From Nocardiopsis potens DSM 45234 (lineage in GTDB: Bacteria > Actinomycetota > Actinomycetes > Streptosporangiales > Streptosporangiaceae), in the NCBI RefSeq assembly GCF_000341105.1, contig NZ_ANBB01000050.1, forward strand, positions 62,001 to 126,000: DNA of 64,000 nucleotides, written 5' to 3'. How positions within the stretch are numbered: the first letter of the stretch is position 1; each line of letters begins with the position of its first letter. Under the pieces are notes generated by a model, which did not search any database, was not told where the DNA came from, and saw only the letters and a list, made by a program, of their open reading frames with translations. A program made the translations under genes and the position numbers. Positions 25,685-33,786 of the stretch are shown in pieces.

Positions 25685-26041
25685 ATGGTGCCCTTCGAAC
25701 CGAACGTCCGCGTCCCCGGTGGCGCCCCGGTCCCCTATGGGGCCCGGACCCCCGACGAGTTCCTGGAGGCGATGCGCGAATACCGCTCGCGGGCGGGCGA
25801 TCCCTCCTACCGAGAGATGGCCTACCGCTCCGGGGGCGTGTGCACCGCGGAGCGGTTCCGGCGCACCCTGGAGGGGACGGAGCAGCTCACCGTCGCCTTG
25901 GTGGGCGCCTTCATCACCGCATGCGGCGGGGACGCCGAGGAATGCGGGCAGTGGACCACGGCCCTGCGCTCGCTCCGCCTGCGGATGGCGGAGCGTGCAC
26001 AGGGCCGAGGGTCCGAGCCGGGGATCAGTCCAGCCGGGTGA
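25685..26041 (+). CDS. Small XRE-type HTH protein
   Basis: A 118-aa protein from ATG 25685, with GGCGGAGGTGCG upstream. FLEAMREYRSRAGDPSYREMAYRSGG...RFRRTLEGTEQLTVALVGAFITACGGDAEECGQWTTALRSLR reproduces the HTH found at the N-terminus of many actinobacterial regulators (pattern R-AG-SYRE-A ... L-G ... V-AFI-ACGG). The C-terminal effector half of larger relatives is missing, so it may be a short stand-alone regulator. The 3' end overlaps the convergent 5'-nucleotidase gene by 17 bases. Confidence 0.75.
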   Translation: MVPFEPNVRVPGGAPVPYGARTPDEFLEAMREYRSRAGDPSYREMAYRSGGVCTAERFRRTLEGTEQLTVALVGAFITACGGDAEECGQWTTALRSLRLRMAERAQGRGSEPGISPAG

Positions 26042-27860
26042 TCCGGCCCTCGCCGCCCTCCGGGTAGTCGGCCGCGGTCACCGCGCCGCCCAGGTCGTTG
26101 CGGAGGAAGCCGGAGAGCGCCTGCTGGTGCACGGTCCCGACCGGGGTGAACTCCGCCCCGCGGAACGGGTACTGATCGCCGCCGGCGGCGAGGAAGTCGA
26201 TCGTCGCCACGGTGACCGGGGCCCCCTCGACCACCTTCCCGTCGGCGACCAGCACGGTGCCGTCGTCCAGCACGGCGTCGCGGACCCGCTCGCCCGGGGT
26301 GAGCACCTGGCCGGCGTCGTCCACCACCTGCGCGGTGCGGCTCGCGTCGTAGCCGAACTCCACCCCGGCCACCTGGGCGAACCGCCCGTCGGCCGCGGGG
26401 ATCCGGGAGACCGCGTTCTCCAGCAGCTCCTTGACCTGGGAGCGGGGCAGCTCCGGCACCACCGCGACCTGGTTGGTGAACGGCAGCACGGAGTAGGTGT
26501 CCAGCTCGGAGACGGGCCCGGCGGGCAGCACCGAGTTGTTCCGGATCCCGCCGCCGTTCTGCAGCGCGAGCTGCGGCTCGGGCACCCCGTACTCGCCGGC
26601 CTTGGCCCGGCCCGCGGCCAGCACCGCGTCGGCGACCAGGTCGCCCAGGTTGGTCTCGGCGGTGCGCACCCCCGGGTCGCGGACGCCGTCCAGCGGCACC
26701 TCGGAGGTGGCGGCGACGTCCTCGGCCAGCGCGTCCAGGTGCTCGCGCACCGGCTCGTGCACCTCGGCATGGACCTCCGGGTCCGGCTCGACCGCGTCCT
26801 CCCCGGTGCCGGAGACGCGCACCGGGCCGGAGCGGTCGGCGATGCGGAGCAGGTTCCCCTCGGCGTCGAAGTCGGCGACCAGCCGGCCGATGTACTTGTA
26901 GTCGGAGTTGGCCTGGACCACCGGGACCTCGGCGCCCGCGGAGTCCTGCGCCCACAGCGGGTAGCCCATCGGCTCGCCGGTCTGCGGGTCCTCGGTGACG
27001 GTGTCCCCGGGGACCAGCGGCGTGTCCGGGCCGGCCTGCACCTCCCCGCCGCCGCCGGCGATGACGATGTCCACGCCGCGCAGCTCGGAGACGAGCGCGC
27101 GCTCGTTGTTCACGTCCTGCAGGTGCGAGATGAGGACGATCTTGTCGACGCCCTCGTCGGTCAGGTCGTCCATTGCGCCCTGCACGGCCGAGGCGACCTC
27201 CGGGTCGACCACCACACCGCGCGGGCTGGAGATGGCGGGAAGCTGCGGGGTGAGCGCCCCGACCACGCCGATCTCCTCGCCCCGCTCCTTGAGCACGGTG
27301 CTCGGGGCGATCGCGCCGTCGGCGGCCAGCTCGGCCAGGCGCGGCTCGGCGGAGACGTCGGTGTTGGCGGAGAGGAACGGCGCGGTGCCGCCGGCCTCCC
27401 GGTAGGCCTCGATGTAGCCGGCGTAGAAGTCCGGGCCGAAGTCGAACTCGTGGTTGCCGAAGGCGATCGCGTCCCAGCCGGTGCGGGCGGCGGCGATCGC
27501 GTCGTAGAACGGTGCGCCCTCCTCGGCACTGGCCGAGAGCTCCGGGCCGGCCAGGTACATGTCCCCGGAGGAGAGGGTGACCACGCCGCGGCGCCGGGAC
27601 TCGCCGTCCTGGGCGGCGGAGGGCCGGCGCTCCTCGTCGCGGAGCCGGTCCATCAGCGCGGTGAACCGGGCCGCGCCGCCGTAGGCCTCGTCGGCGGGCG
27701 CGCCGAGCAGCGCGGACTCCAGGTCGTTGGCGTGCAGCACGGTCAGGGTGAAGTCGGCCCGCTCGGGCGGGGGATCGGCCCAGGCGGGGGCGGGTACGGC
27801 CAGCAGGACGGCCGCGAGCAGCGCGGGGGCGGCGGCGCGGCGCAGCGGGGGAAAGGGCAT
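26025..27860 (-). CDS. Secreted 5'-nucleotidase / bifunctional phosphatase (UshA family)
   Basis: A 611-aa exported enzyme. The signal peptide is RRAAAPALLAAVLLAVPAPAWA. The metallophosphatase domain shows VLHANDLES, SSGDMYLAG, GNHEFDFG and ISHLQD. The C-terminal 5'-nucleotidase domain has AETNLGDLVADAVL, LQNGGGIRNN and FLAAGGDQYPF. It would dephosphorylate nucleotides outside the cell to salvage phosphate and nucleosides. No sortase motif or C-terminal anchor is present. A metal-regulator-like sequence lies upstream near 27881. Confidence 0.9.
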   Translation of the reverse strand: MPFPPLRRAAAPALLAAVLLAVPAPAWADPPPERADFTLTVLHANDLESALLGAPADEAYGGAARFTALMDRLRDEERRPSAAQDGESRRRGVVTLSSGDMYLAGPELSASAEEGAPFYDAIAAARTGWDAIAFGNHEFDFGPDFYAGYIEAYREAGGTAPFLSANTDVSAEPRLAELAADGAIAPSTVLKERGEEIGVVGALTPQLPAISSPRGVVVDPEVASAVQGAMDDLTDEGVDKIVLISHLQDVNNERALVSELRGVDIVIAGGGGEVQAGPDTPLVPGDTVTEDPQTGEPMGYPLWAQDSAGAEVPVVQANSDYKYIGRLVADFDAEGNLLRIADRSGPVRVSGTGEDAVEPDPEVHAEVHEPVREHLDALAEDVAATSEVPLDGVRDPGVRTAETNLGDLVADAVLAAGRAKAGEYGVPEPQLALQNGGGIRNNSVLPAGPVSELDTYSVLPFTNQVAVVPELPRSQVKELLENAVSRIPAADGRFAQVAGVEFGYDASRTAQVVDDAGQVLTPGERVRDAVLDDGTVLVADGKVVEGAPVTVATIDFLAAGGDQYPFRGAEFTPVGTVHQQALSGFLRNDLGGAVTAADYPEGGEGRITRLD

Positions 27861-27975
27861 GTGCTCACTCTCGGGGGAGATGGAAAACGATTACACCTGC
27901 ACTGTCGGTCTCGGATTCTAGGCTTCGGCCATCGGCGGCGGAAGAGCGGCGGAAGAAGCGGAAGGCGGCGGCACC

Positions 27976-28368
27976 GTGACACCCGAGCAGATCATCGACA
28001 TGGCGCTGTGGTTCCCCGAGGCCGAGGAGACCGAGCCGTTCGGCCCCGGCATCCTGGTCTACAAGGTGCGGGGGAAGATGTTCGCCCTGGTCGGCGAGGA
28101 CCGCAGGCGCGGCACCGCCCAGGTCTCGCTCAAGTGCGACCCCGGCCTCGCCCTGGAGCTGCGCGCCCAGTTCCCCGGCGTCCGCCCCGGCTACCACCTG
28201 GCCAAGAAGCACTGGAACAGCGTCGACCTGGACGGCTCGGTGCCCGACGACGAGATCGCCGAAATGGTCCGGCACTCTTACGAGCGCGTCGTCGCCGGCC
28301 TGCGCCGCGCCGACCGGGACCGCCTGCTCGCCGTCCTCGGCGAGGACCTCCCGCCGCTACCTCGATGA
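27976..28368 (+). CDS. MmcQ/YjbR-family protein
   Basis: A 130-aa protein from GTG 27976. MALWFPEAEETEPFGPGILVYKVRGKMFALVGED, VSLKCDPGLALELRAQFPGVRPGYHLAKKHWNSVDLDGSVPDDEIAEMVRHSYERVVAGL is the full YjbR fold, described as DNA-binding-like but without a proven role. The stop TGA (28366-28368) is supplied by the first bases of a REP-like palindrome, so the last residues PLPR may be recent. Confidence 0.85.
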   Translation: MTPEQIIDMALWFPEAEETEPFGPGILVYKVRGKMFALVGEDRRRGTAQVSLKCDPGLALELRAQFPGVRPGYHLAKKHWNSVDLDGSVPDDEIAEMVRHSYERVVAGLRRADRDRLLAVLGEDLPPLPR

Positions 28369-28426
28369 TCTTGACGCTGCGGGGGCTTCGGAGCGTCCTG
28401 ATACCCCCGCAACGTCAAGATCATCG
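28363..28426. repeat. REP-like 64-bp palindrome, copy 3
   Basis: The same length as copy 1. The arms CGATGATCTTGACGCTGCGG and its near complement at 28407-28426 differ at one position in the outer 24 bases and diverge at the centre. It lies between convergent genes, overlaps the stop of the YjbR gene, and ends 16 bases before the kinase stop, so it can act as a bidirectional terminator. Confidence 0.8.
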
Positions 28427-28442
28427 GGGCGGGGTGCGGGCG

Positions 28443-29510
28443 TTACCCCGCGGGCGGGTGGAACCGGCTCCGGCGCGGCGGCTTCGGCGGCCGCACCGCC
28501 ACCCCGGTCCAGTCCCGGCGGAGCACCTCGCGCACCGCCGCCGCGCGCCCGGTCGGGCCGGCCGGGGGCTCCGCCCTGCCCGCCCCGTCGGCCCCGCCCG
28601 CCGAGAGCAGCGCGCCGAGCAGCTCCGGCGCGGGCGGCCGGTCCCCCGGGTCCTTCGCCATCGCCGCGGCCACCGGCCCCTCCAGCGCGGGCGGCAGCCG
28701 GTCGACGTCGGGGGCCTCGCGCACCGCCCGGCGGGCCAGCTCGGCCGGGGCCGCCACCCCGAACGGGTCGCGCGCCGAGGCCGCGTACGCCACCAGCGCA
28801 CCCCACAGGAACACGTCGGAGGCGGCCGTCACCCCGCCGCCCCGGTACTGCTCGGGGCTGATCCACCCCGGGGTGCCCAACCGGTCGCGCGGTCCGGGCA
28901 GCCGCTCCTCGCCCTCCGGCGCCGGATCGGGCAGCCGCAGGTCGCGCACGGCGCGGCGGTACCGGCGCAGCCGCAGCCAGCGGACGGCGTCCTCCCTGGT
29001 CTCCCGGTGCGCGATGCCGAAGTCGAGCAGCTTGGGGCCGGCGGGGGAGAGCACCACGTTGCCCGGGTTCAGGTCCCGGTGCACCACGTCCACCGCGTGC
29101 ACCGCGCGCAGCGCGTCGGCGCACCCCACGGCGAGCGCGAACAGCATGCCGCGGCGGAGCCGGCCGTGCCGCTCCACGTGCCGGCGCAGGGTCGGCCCGG
29201 GCACGAACTCGGTGGCCAGCCAGGGCCGCTCCGCCTGCACGTCGGCCCCGGCGAAGCGGGCCACGCACGGGCTGTTCACCCGGGCGAGCAGCCGCGCCTC
29301 CGCGGCGAACCTGCGCCGGAACGCGCCGTCGCCGGCGTGCCGCTCGTGCACCACCTTGACCGCCAGGTAGCCGCGGAGCCCGTCACCGGTCGCGGCGTAG
29401 ACGGTGCCCATCCCGCCCGACCCGACCCGGCCCACCAGGCGGTACCCGCCGACCTCGGCGGGGTCGCCGGGCAGCAGCGGGTCCAGGCGGCGCGGGCCGC
29501 GGGCCTTCAC
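28443..29510 (-). CDS. Ser/Thr protein kinase (cytosolic)
   Basis: A 355-aa Hanks-type kinase. The glycine loop GRVGSGGMGTVYAA, AVKVV lysine, HRDLNPGN catalytic loop, DFGIA and the SPEQ (APE) region are all intact. The segment between DFG and SPEQ is longer than usual (about 50 residues, Arg/Pro-rich), so activation-loop regulation may be unusual. No transmembrane helix or PASTA domain follows; the C-terminus is Arg/Pro-rich. It begins 18 bases after the MinD-like gene, so the two form an operon and the MinD-like protein is a candidate substrate or partner. Confidence 0.88.
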   Translation of the reverse strand: MKARGPRRLDPLLPGDPAEVGGYRLVGRVGSGGMGTVYAATGDGLRGYLAVKVVHERHAGDGAFRRRFAAEARLLARVNSPCVARFAGADVQAERPWLATEFVPGPTLRRHVERHGRLRRGMLFALAVGCADALRAVHAVDVVHRDLNPGNVVLSPAGPKLLDFGIAHRETREDAVRWLRLRRYRRAVRDLRLPDPAPEGEERLPGPRDRLGTPGWISPEQYRGGGVTAASDVFLWGALVAYAASARDPFGVAAPAELARRAVREAPDVDRLPPALEGPVAAAMAKDPGDRPPAPELLGALLSAGGADGAGRAEPPAGPTGRAAAVREVLRRDWTGVAVRPPKPPRRSRFHPPAG

Positions 29511-29528
29511 CGGGCCCGCCCCACCGGG

Positions 29529-30545
29529 TCACGCCCCCTCGGGCCGGCCGCCGGCGCCCCCGCGCGCCCGGCCGAACCCCTCGGTGATCTCCACTGCGAG
29601 CTCCAGCAGGCCGAGTGCGGTGGCGGCGCGCACCCCGCCGAGCTCGACCGGCCGCCCCGCGGACAGCTGCGGGTCCTCGGGGAGCAGGAGCGCCCCGGCG
29701 CACCGGTCGGCCAGCTGCCGCCGCAGGTCCTCCACCCCGGGCCCGGTGCCGGCCCGGTCGACGACGATGGTGCAGCCCGCGGCCAGCTCGTCGAAGCCCA
29801 GGTCGCGCAGCTCGTCCAGCACGGTGGCGGCGCGCCCGGCGCCCTCCTTGGTCGGGGCGCAGACCAGCACCAGCCGGGTGGCCCGGGCCAGGACCGCGGG
29901 CATCGCCGGCTGCCCCAGCCCGCTGCCGGCGTCGACCAGCTGCACCGGGTAGTGCCGCTCCACCGAGTCCGAGATCCGCCGGAACCCCTCCAGGCCCAGC
30001 GGGCGGGAGGCGGTGTCCTCCGGCCGGGACGCCAGTACGTCCAGGCCGCCGGTGGTCTGCGCGGTGAACCGGTTCATGTCGGAGAACCGGACCGCCGCCT
30101 CCTTCGAGGCGATCAGGTCCTGCAGCGGCAGCTCCGCGTGCCACTTGAGCGGGAGCCGCTCGGTGAGCGGGGCGTGCTCGGCCTCCGCGTCCACCGCGAT
30201 GATCCGGTCGCCCCGGTGCGCGGCCAGCACCGACCCCAGGCCGAGCGCGACCGTGGTCGCACCGACCCCCGGGTCCGCGCCGAGCACCACGATGGACTGG
30301 TGCTCCTCCGGCAGCACCGCCCGGCCCACCGACGCCTCCAGCTCCTGGCGGCGCCGCTCGGTCTTGGACTCCCCGGGGTTGAACCGGCCGCCGGTCACGG
30401 TGTAGAGCGCGCGGCGCCAACCGCCCTTGGGCGCGGGCCGCTCCCGGCGGATCAGTGCCTCCGCGCTGAGTTCGCCCAACGGGTCGGGGACGGGCCCTCG
30501 GCCGCCGCCGGACGCGGGATCGGGTTGGGGGGAGCGAACAGACAC
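29529..30545 (-). CDS. MinD/ParA-like P-loop protein with degenerate Walker A
   Basis: A 338-aa protein from GTG 30545 (GAGGAAG 8 bases upstream). Residues ~1-80 are a Pro/Arg-rich linker, then a deviant P-loop fold: IVVLGADPGVGATTVALGLGSVLA, IIAVDAEAEHAPL, VQLVDAGSGLG and LVCAPTKEG. The Walker A position that should be Lys is Ala96 (GADPGVGAT), so canonical ATP hydrolysis is doubtful. It resembles SCO5717/EspI-type MinD-like proteins of actinobacteria. It is first gene of a two-gene unit with the Ser/Thr kinase. Confidence 0.8.
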   Translation of the reverse strand: MSVRSPQPDPASGGGRGPVPDPLGELSAEALIRRERPAPKGGWRRALYTVTGGRFNPGESKTERRRQELEASVGRAVLPEEHQSIVVLGADPGVGATTVALGLGSVLAAHRGDRIIAVDAEAEHAPLTERLPLKWHAELPLQDLIASKEAAVRFSDMNRFTAQTTGGLDVLASRPEDTASRPLGLEGFRRISDSVERHYPVQLVDAGSGLGQPAMPAVLARATRLVLVCAPTKEGAGRAATVLDELRDLGFDELAAGCTIVVDRAGTGPGVEDLRRQLADRCAGALLLPEDPQLSAGRPVELGGVRAATALGLLELAVEITEGFGRARGGAGGRPEGA

Positions 30546-30983
30546 CGCTGGACTTCCTCGGAGATCGACTCGTGCACGTGGCCCTATCCCGCGGCATTTT
30601 ACGCAGGGTCGCCGGTAAGCGACGGGGCAGGGCGTTCCGCCGCGCCCGATTCCGGCGCGGGGATGAACCGTTCCGCCGCTCCGGCCGTCAGACCGGAGTA
30701 CGCCGGGACCGCAGGGGAAAGGGGCCGATGCACTCGGATTACCCGCCGCGGCGGTCTCCACACCGCTCCGCCCTCCCACCTGCGGTTCGACCCGCCCGGT
30801 CCGCCGCCCGGCCCCCGCTCCGGGGAGCCGGCCGCCGGTCCCGCGGCGGCCCCGGGCCCGCCGGGGCCGGCTCCACCGCGGGCGGGCGGAGACCCCCGCC
30901 GGTGATCTGAGACCCACCCCGCGCGCCCGCGCCCACCGACCCCCGCCCACCGGCGGGCCGGAACCGAATGGAGAAAGACCTCC
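30546..30983. other. Divergent intergenic region, 438 bases
   Basis: This lies between the leftward MinD-like gene and the rightward membrane-protein gene. It holds one doubtful small ORF (30728-30910) with a good ribosome-binding site; otherwise only GC-rich sequence with unmarked promoters. Confidence 0.4.
30728..30910 (+). CDS. Doubtful 60-aa Arg/Pro-rich ORF
   Basis: ATG 30728 is preceded by GGGGAAAGGGG at good spacing, the sole argument for expression. The product (MHSDYPPRRSPHRSALPPAV...) is basic and Pro-rich like random GC-rich frames, and another frame is equally open. It may be a leader peptide for the downstream gene or chance. Confidence 0.2.
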   Translation: MHSDYPPRRSPHRSALPPAVRPARSAARPPLRGAGRRSRGGPGPAGAGSTAGGRRPPPVI

Positions 30984-31490
30984 GTGTACACACCCCACCC
31001 CCAGTACGCCTACGGCCCGCCGGCTCAGCAGGAGCCGCCGCCGATCCCGGGCAGCGTCACCGCGGTGCGCGTGCTGATGTTCCTCGGCGGCTGCCTCGGC
31101 GTGCTCACCGCGCTGGCCGTCGCCGTACTGCTCGGCGCCGTCATGGGCATGTCCCCAGGCGAGGTGTCGGACCTCTCCGACGCGCAGCGGGTCGCGCTGG
31201 AGTTCATGGCGGACGAGGGCGTCGACCCCGAGGTGATGGCCGTGATGATCGGCCTGTTCATCGGGGTCCCCGGGGTCACCGGCCTGGCCTCGCTCTTCCT
31301 GTCCGCGGTGGCCGGCCGCCGCTCCCGGCTGTGGCCGCTGTGCATCGTGCTCTTCCAGGTCCTGCTCGCCCTGGGCTACCTGGTGAACCTGCTCTTCCTC
31401 AACCTGCTGGCGCTCGTCCCGCTGGCGCTGTGCATCCTCAAGATCTGCCTGATCTGCGGCCCGCGCGCCCGCGCTTACTACGCCTCCTGA
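30984..31490 (+). CDS. Small membrane protein, four spans
   Basis: A 168-aa protein from GTG 30984 (GGAGAAAGACCTCC upstream). The N-terminal Tyr/Pro/Gln segment (YTPHPQYAYGPPAQQEPPP) is followed by VLMFLGGCLGVLTALAVAVLLGAV, an acidic loop with EVSDLSDAQR, VMIGLFIGVPGVTGLASLFLSA, LCIVLFQVLLALGYLVNLLFL and LALVPLALCILKICLICG. Such Pro/Tyr-headed proteins are common in actinomycetes; the function is unknown. Confidence 0.75.
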   Translation: MYTPHPQYAYGPPAQQEPPPIPGSVTAVRVLMFLGGCLGVLTALAVAVLLGAVMGMSPGEVSDLSDAQRVALEFMADEGVDPEVMAVMIGLFIGVPGVTGLASLFLSAVAGRRSRLWPLCIVLFQVLLALGYLVNLLFLNLLALVPLALCILKICLICGPRARAYYAS

Positions 31491-31505
31491 ATCGCCCCTC
31501 GGGCA

Positions 31506-31550
31506 CCGGCGCCCCGCCCCCGCCCGGAGGGGCGGGGAACGGGGCGCCGG
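31506..31550. terminator. Bidirectional hairpin
   Basis: The outer stem CCGGCGCCCCG / CGGGGCGCCGG (11 bp, exact) encloses an inner CCCCGCCC...GGGGCGGGG stem between two convergent genes. Confidence 0.75.
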
Positions 31551-31562
31551 CGCCGGGCGGGC

Positions 31563-32486
31563 CTACCCGGTGGTGGGGCCGTCCGCCGCGCCGAGGTGCC
31601 CCAGGACGGTGTCGGCCACCTCGGCGACCGCCTCCGGCGCGATCGGGTGCCCCATGTCCGGCACGAAGTGCATCCGGGCGCCGGGGATCTCCGCGGCGAT
31701 CAGCGGGCCGTGCCCCGGCTTGACCGGCTCACAGGCGCCCTCCATGACCAGGGTCGGCGCGGTGATCCCGGGCAGCAGGCCGACCGGCTCGAAGTCCGGG
31801 TCGGCGGCGGCCGCGAGGCGGTGGTTGGCGACCGTGGCGGGGTCGCGGTCCCGGTCCAGCAGCCGCTCCTCCAGCCGGCGCTGGGCGTCGGCGTCGAACG
31901 GCAGGTTCGGGCCGTTGAGCACCCGGGCCGTCTCCACCTGGAACGCGATCAGCTCCTCCCGCCCCTCCGGCGGCGCGGCGAACGCCTTCCGGAACAGCTC
32001 GACGAACTCGGCCTTCGGCCCGGGGAGGGAGCCCTCCGGCTGGGCCTCCCCGGCCAGGGCGCGCATGATCACCTTCCCCTCCCCGCGGCCGAGCGGGGAG
32101 GACCCGATCACGGTCAGCGACCGCACCCGCTCCGGGCGGAGCGCGGCGATCCACTGCGCCAGCAGGCCCCCCGCCGAGTGGCCCACCAGGTGGGCCGAGC
32201 CGATGCCGAGCGCGTCCAGCACGCCCAGCGCGTCGTCCCGGATCGCCTCCCAGGTGTAGGGGGCGGCCGCGAAGTCGATGGCGGACGAGCGGCCGGTGTC
32301 CCGGTGGTCGTACCGGACCACCCGGTACCCGGCCGCGGCGATCCGCCCCACCAGGGCGTCCGGCCACGCCGCGCCCTGCGACATCGACCCCATGACCAGC
32401 AGCACCGGCGGGTGCGACGGGTCGCCGAACTCCTCGGCGTGGATCTCGATGCCGTTCACCGCGAGCATGTGTTCCTGAGCGGTCAA
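31563..32486 (-). CDS. Alpha/beta hydrolase
   Basis: A 307-aa protein. The nucleophile elbow GHSAGG, VLLVMGSMSQG oxyanion region, acid in APTLVMEGACEP and catalytic His in PDMGHPIAPEA give a complete triad. The TTG at 32486 is chosen as start because GGAGGAGG lies 5 bases upstream; ATG 32468 is an alternative. Family members include esterases, haloperoxidases and C-C hydrolases, so the substrate is open. Confidence 0.85.
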   Translation of the reverse strand: MTAQEHMLAVNGIEIHAEEFGDPSHPPVLLVMGSMSQGAAWPDALVGRIAAAGYRVVRYDHRDTGRSSAIDFAAAPYTWEAIRDDALGVLDALGIGSAHLVGHSAGGLLAQWIAALRPERVRSLTVIGSSPLGRGEGKVIMRALAGEAQPEGSLPGPKAEFVELFRKAFAAPPEGREELIAFQVETARVLNGPNLPFDADAQRRLEERLLDRDRDPATVANHRLAAAADPDFEPVGLLPGITAPTLVMEGACEPVKPGHGPLIAAEIPGARMHFVPDMGHPIAPEAVAEVADTVLGHLGAADGPTTG

Positions 32487-32613
32487 AGCGCCTCCTCCGT
32501 CGTTCTCCGTCGGAGACCACTCTTCCGCGGCGGGCCGCCGGTGCCATCCGTAGGACCACTGGTGCCGGCGCCGGTGGACCCCGGTGCCCCCGCCGTCCCC
32601 GGTGCCCCCCGGG

Positions 32614-33642
32614 TCAGCGGCGGCGCAGCCGCTTCTCCGCCAGGGCCGGCGGCAGGTGGAAGGTCGGGTCGCGGACCACGTCGGTGCCGGGCGGGACGAT
32701 CTCGTCGATCCGGTCCAGCACCGAGCCGTCCAGCCGCACCCCCGCGCCGGCCAGCAGCCCCTCCAGCTGCTCCTGGGTGCGCGGGCCGATGAGCACCGAG
32801 GTCACCGCCGGATGCGCCAGCACGAACGCCAGCGCCAGGTGCGGCAGCGGCACCCCGGCGTCCGCGGCGACCTTCTTCAGCTCGGTGACGGCGGCCAGCT
32901 TCGCGGCGTTGCCCGGCAGCGCGGTGTCGTACATGCTGCCCAGCATCGGGCTGCGGTGCGCCTCGCCCGGGTCCGCGCCGTCCGGGCCGCCGTACCGGCC
33001 GGACAGCCAGCCGGCGCTGAGCGGGCTCCAGGTCAGCACCCCCATGCCGTACCGCTGCGCGGTGGGCAGCACGCCCGCCTCGATGCCCCGGGCCAGGATC
33101 GAGTAGGGCGGCTGCTCACTGCGCGGCAGGACGTGGCCGCGCCGCTCGGCGGTCCACCGCGCCTCCACCAGCTCCTCGGCCGGGAACGCCGAAGTGCCGT
33201 ACGCCCGGATCTTCCCCGCCCGGACCAGGTCGGACAGGGCGGACAGGGTCTCGTCCAGATCGGTGTCGGGGTCGGGCCGGTGCACCTGGTAGAGGTCGAT
33301 CCAGTCGGTGTCCAGCCGGCGCAGGCTGCCCTCCACCGCCCGCACGATCCACCGGCGGGAGTTGCCCCGGTGGTTGGCGTCCGGGCCCATCGGATTGTGG
33401 AACTTGGTGGCCAGCACCACGTCGTCCCGGCGCCCCTTGAGCGCCTTGCCGACGATCACCTCCGACTCGCCGTCGGAGTACATGTCCGCGGTGTCGACGA
33501 AGTCGATCCCCGCGTCCAGCGCGGTGTGCACGATCCGCGCCGCAGCCCCGTGGTCGGCGGTGCCCCACGCGCCGAGCATCATCGTGCCCAGCGCGAACTC
33601 GCTGACCGAGATCCCGGTGCCGCCGAGAATGCGTCGCTCCAT
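32614..33642 (-). CDS. Aldo/keto reductase
   Basis: A 342-aa reductase. FVDTADMYSDGESE (Asp, Tyr), VLATKFHNPMG (Lys) and DWIDLYQVHRPDPDTDLD (His) are in place, and SVLIGPRTQEQLE is the NADPH end. It is divergent from an XRE/MmyB regulator (start 33787), the usual partner pairing, so ligand-induced expression is likely. ATG 33642 is used because the longer frame is the regulator's shadow. Confidence 0.9.
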   Translation of the reverse strand: MERRILGGTGISVSEFALGTMMLGAWGTADHGAAARIVHTALDAGIDFVDTADMYSDGESEVIVGKALKGRRDDVVLATKFHNPMGPDANHRGNSRRWIVRAVEGSLRRLDTDWIDLYQVHRPDPDTDLDETLSALSDLVRAGKIRAYGTSAFPAEELVEARWTAERRGHVLPRSEQPPYSILARGIEAGVLPTAQRYGMGVLTWSPLSAGWLSGRYGGPDGADPGEAHRSPMLGSMYDTALPGNAAKLAAVTELKKVAADAGVPLPHLALAFVLAHPAVTSVLIGPRTQEQLEGLLAGAGVRLDGSVLDRIDEIVPPGTDVVRDPTFHLPPALAEKRLRRR

Positions 33643-33786
33643 GACAGTTCGCCCCCATGCAGTGGTGGTCCGGTTCCGGCGGGCCGCGCGGCCCGCCGCG
33701 GTGACCACCGTCCCGGGTCCGCGCCGGGGGGACCAGGCCCGCCGCGACCTGGGTCCGCCGGTACCAGGAACGGCTATTTTCGGTGC

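Noticed and set aside
25680-30905. 1741-codon open frame on the plus strand
   Set aside because: It runs antisense across the 5'-nucleotidase, kinase and MinD-like genes and through a REP-like element; long stop-free frames are expected at this GC content.
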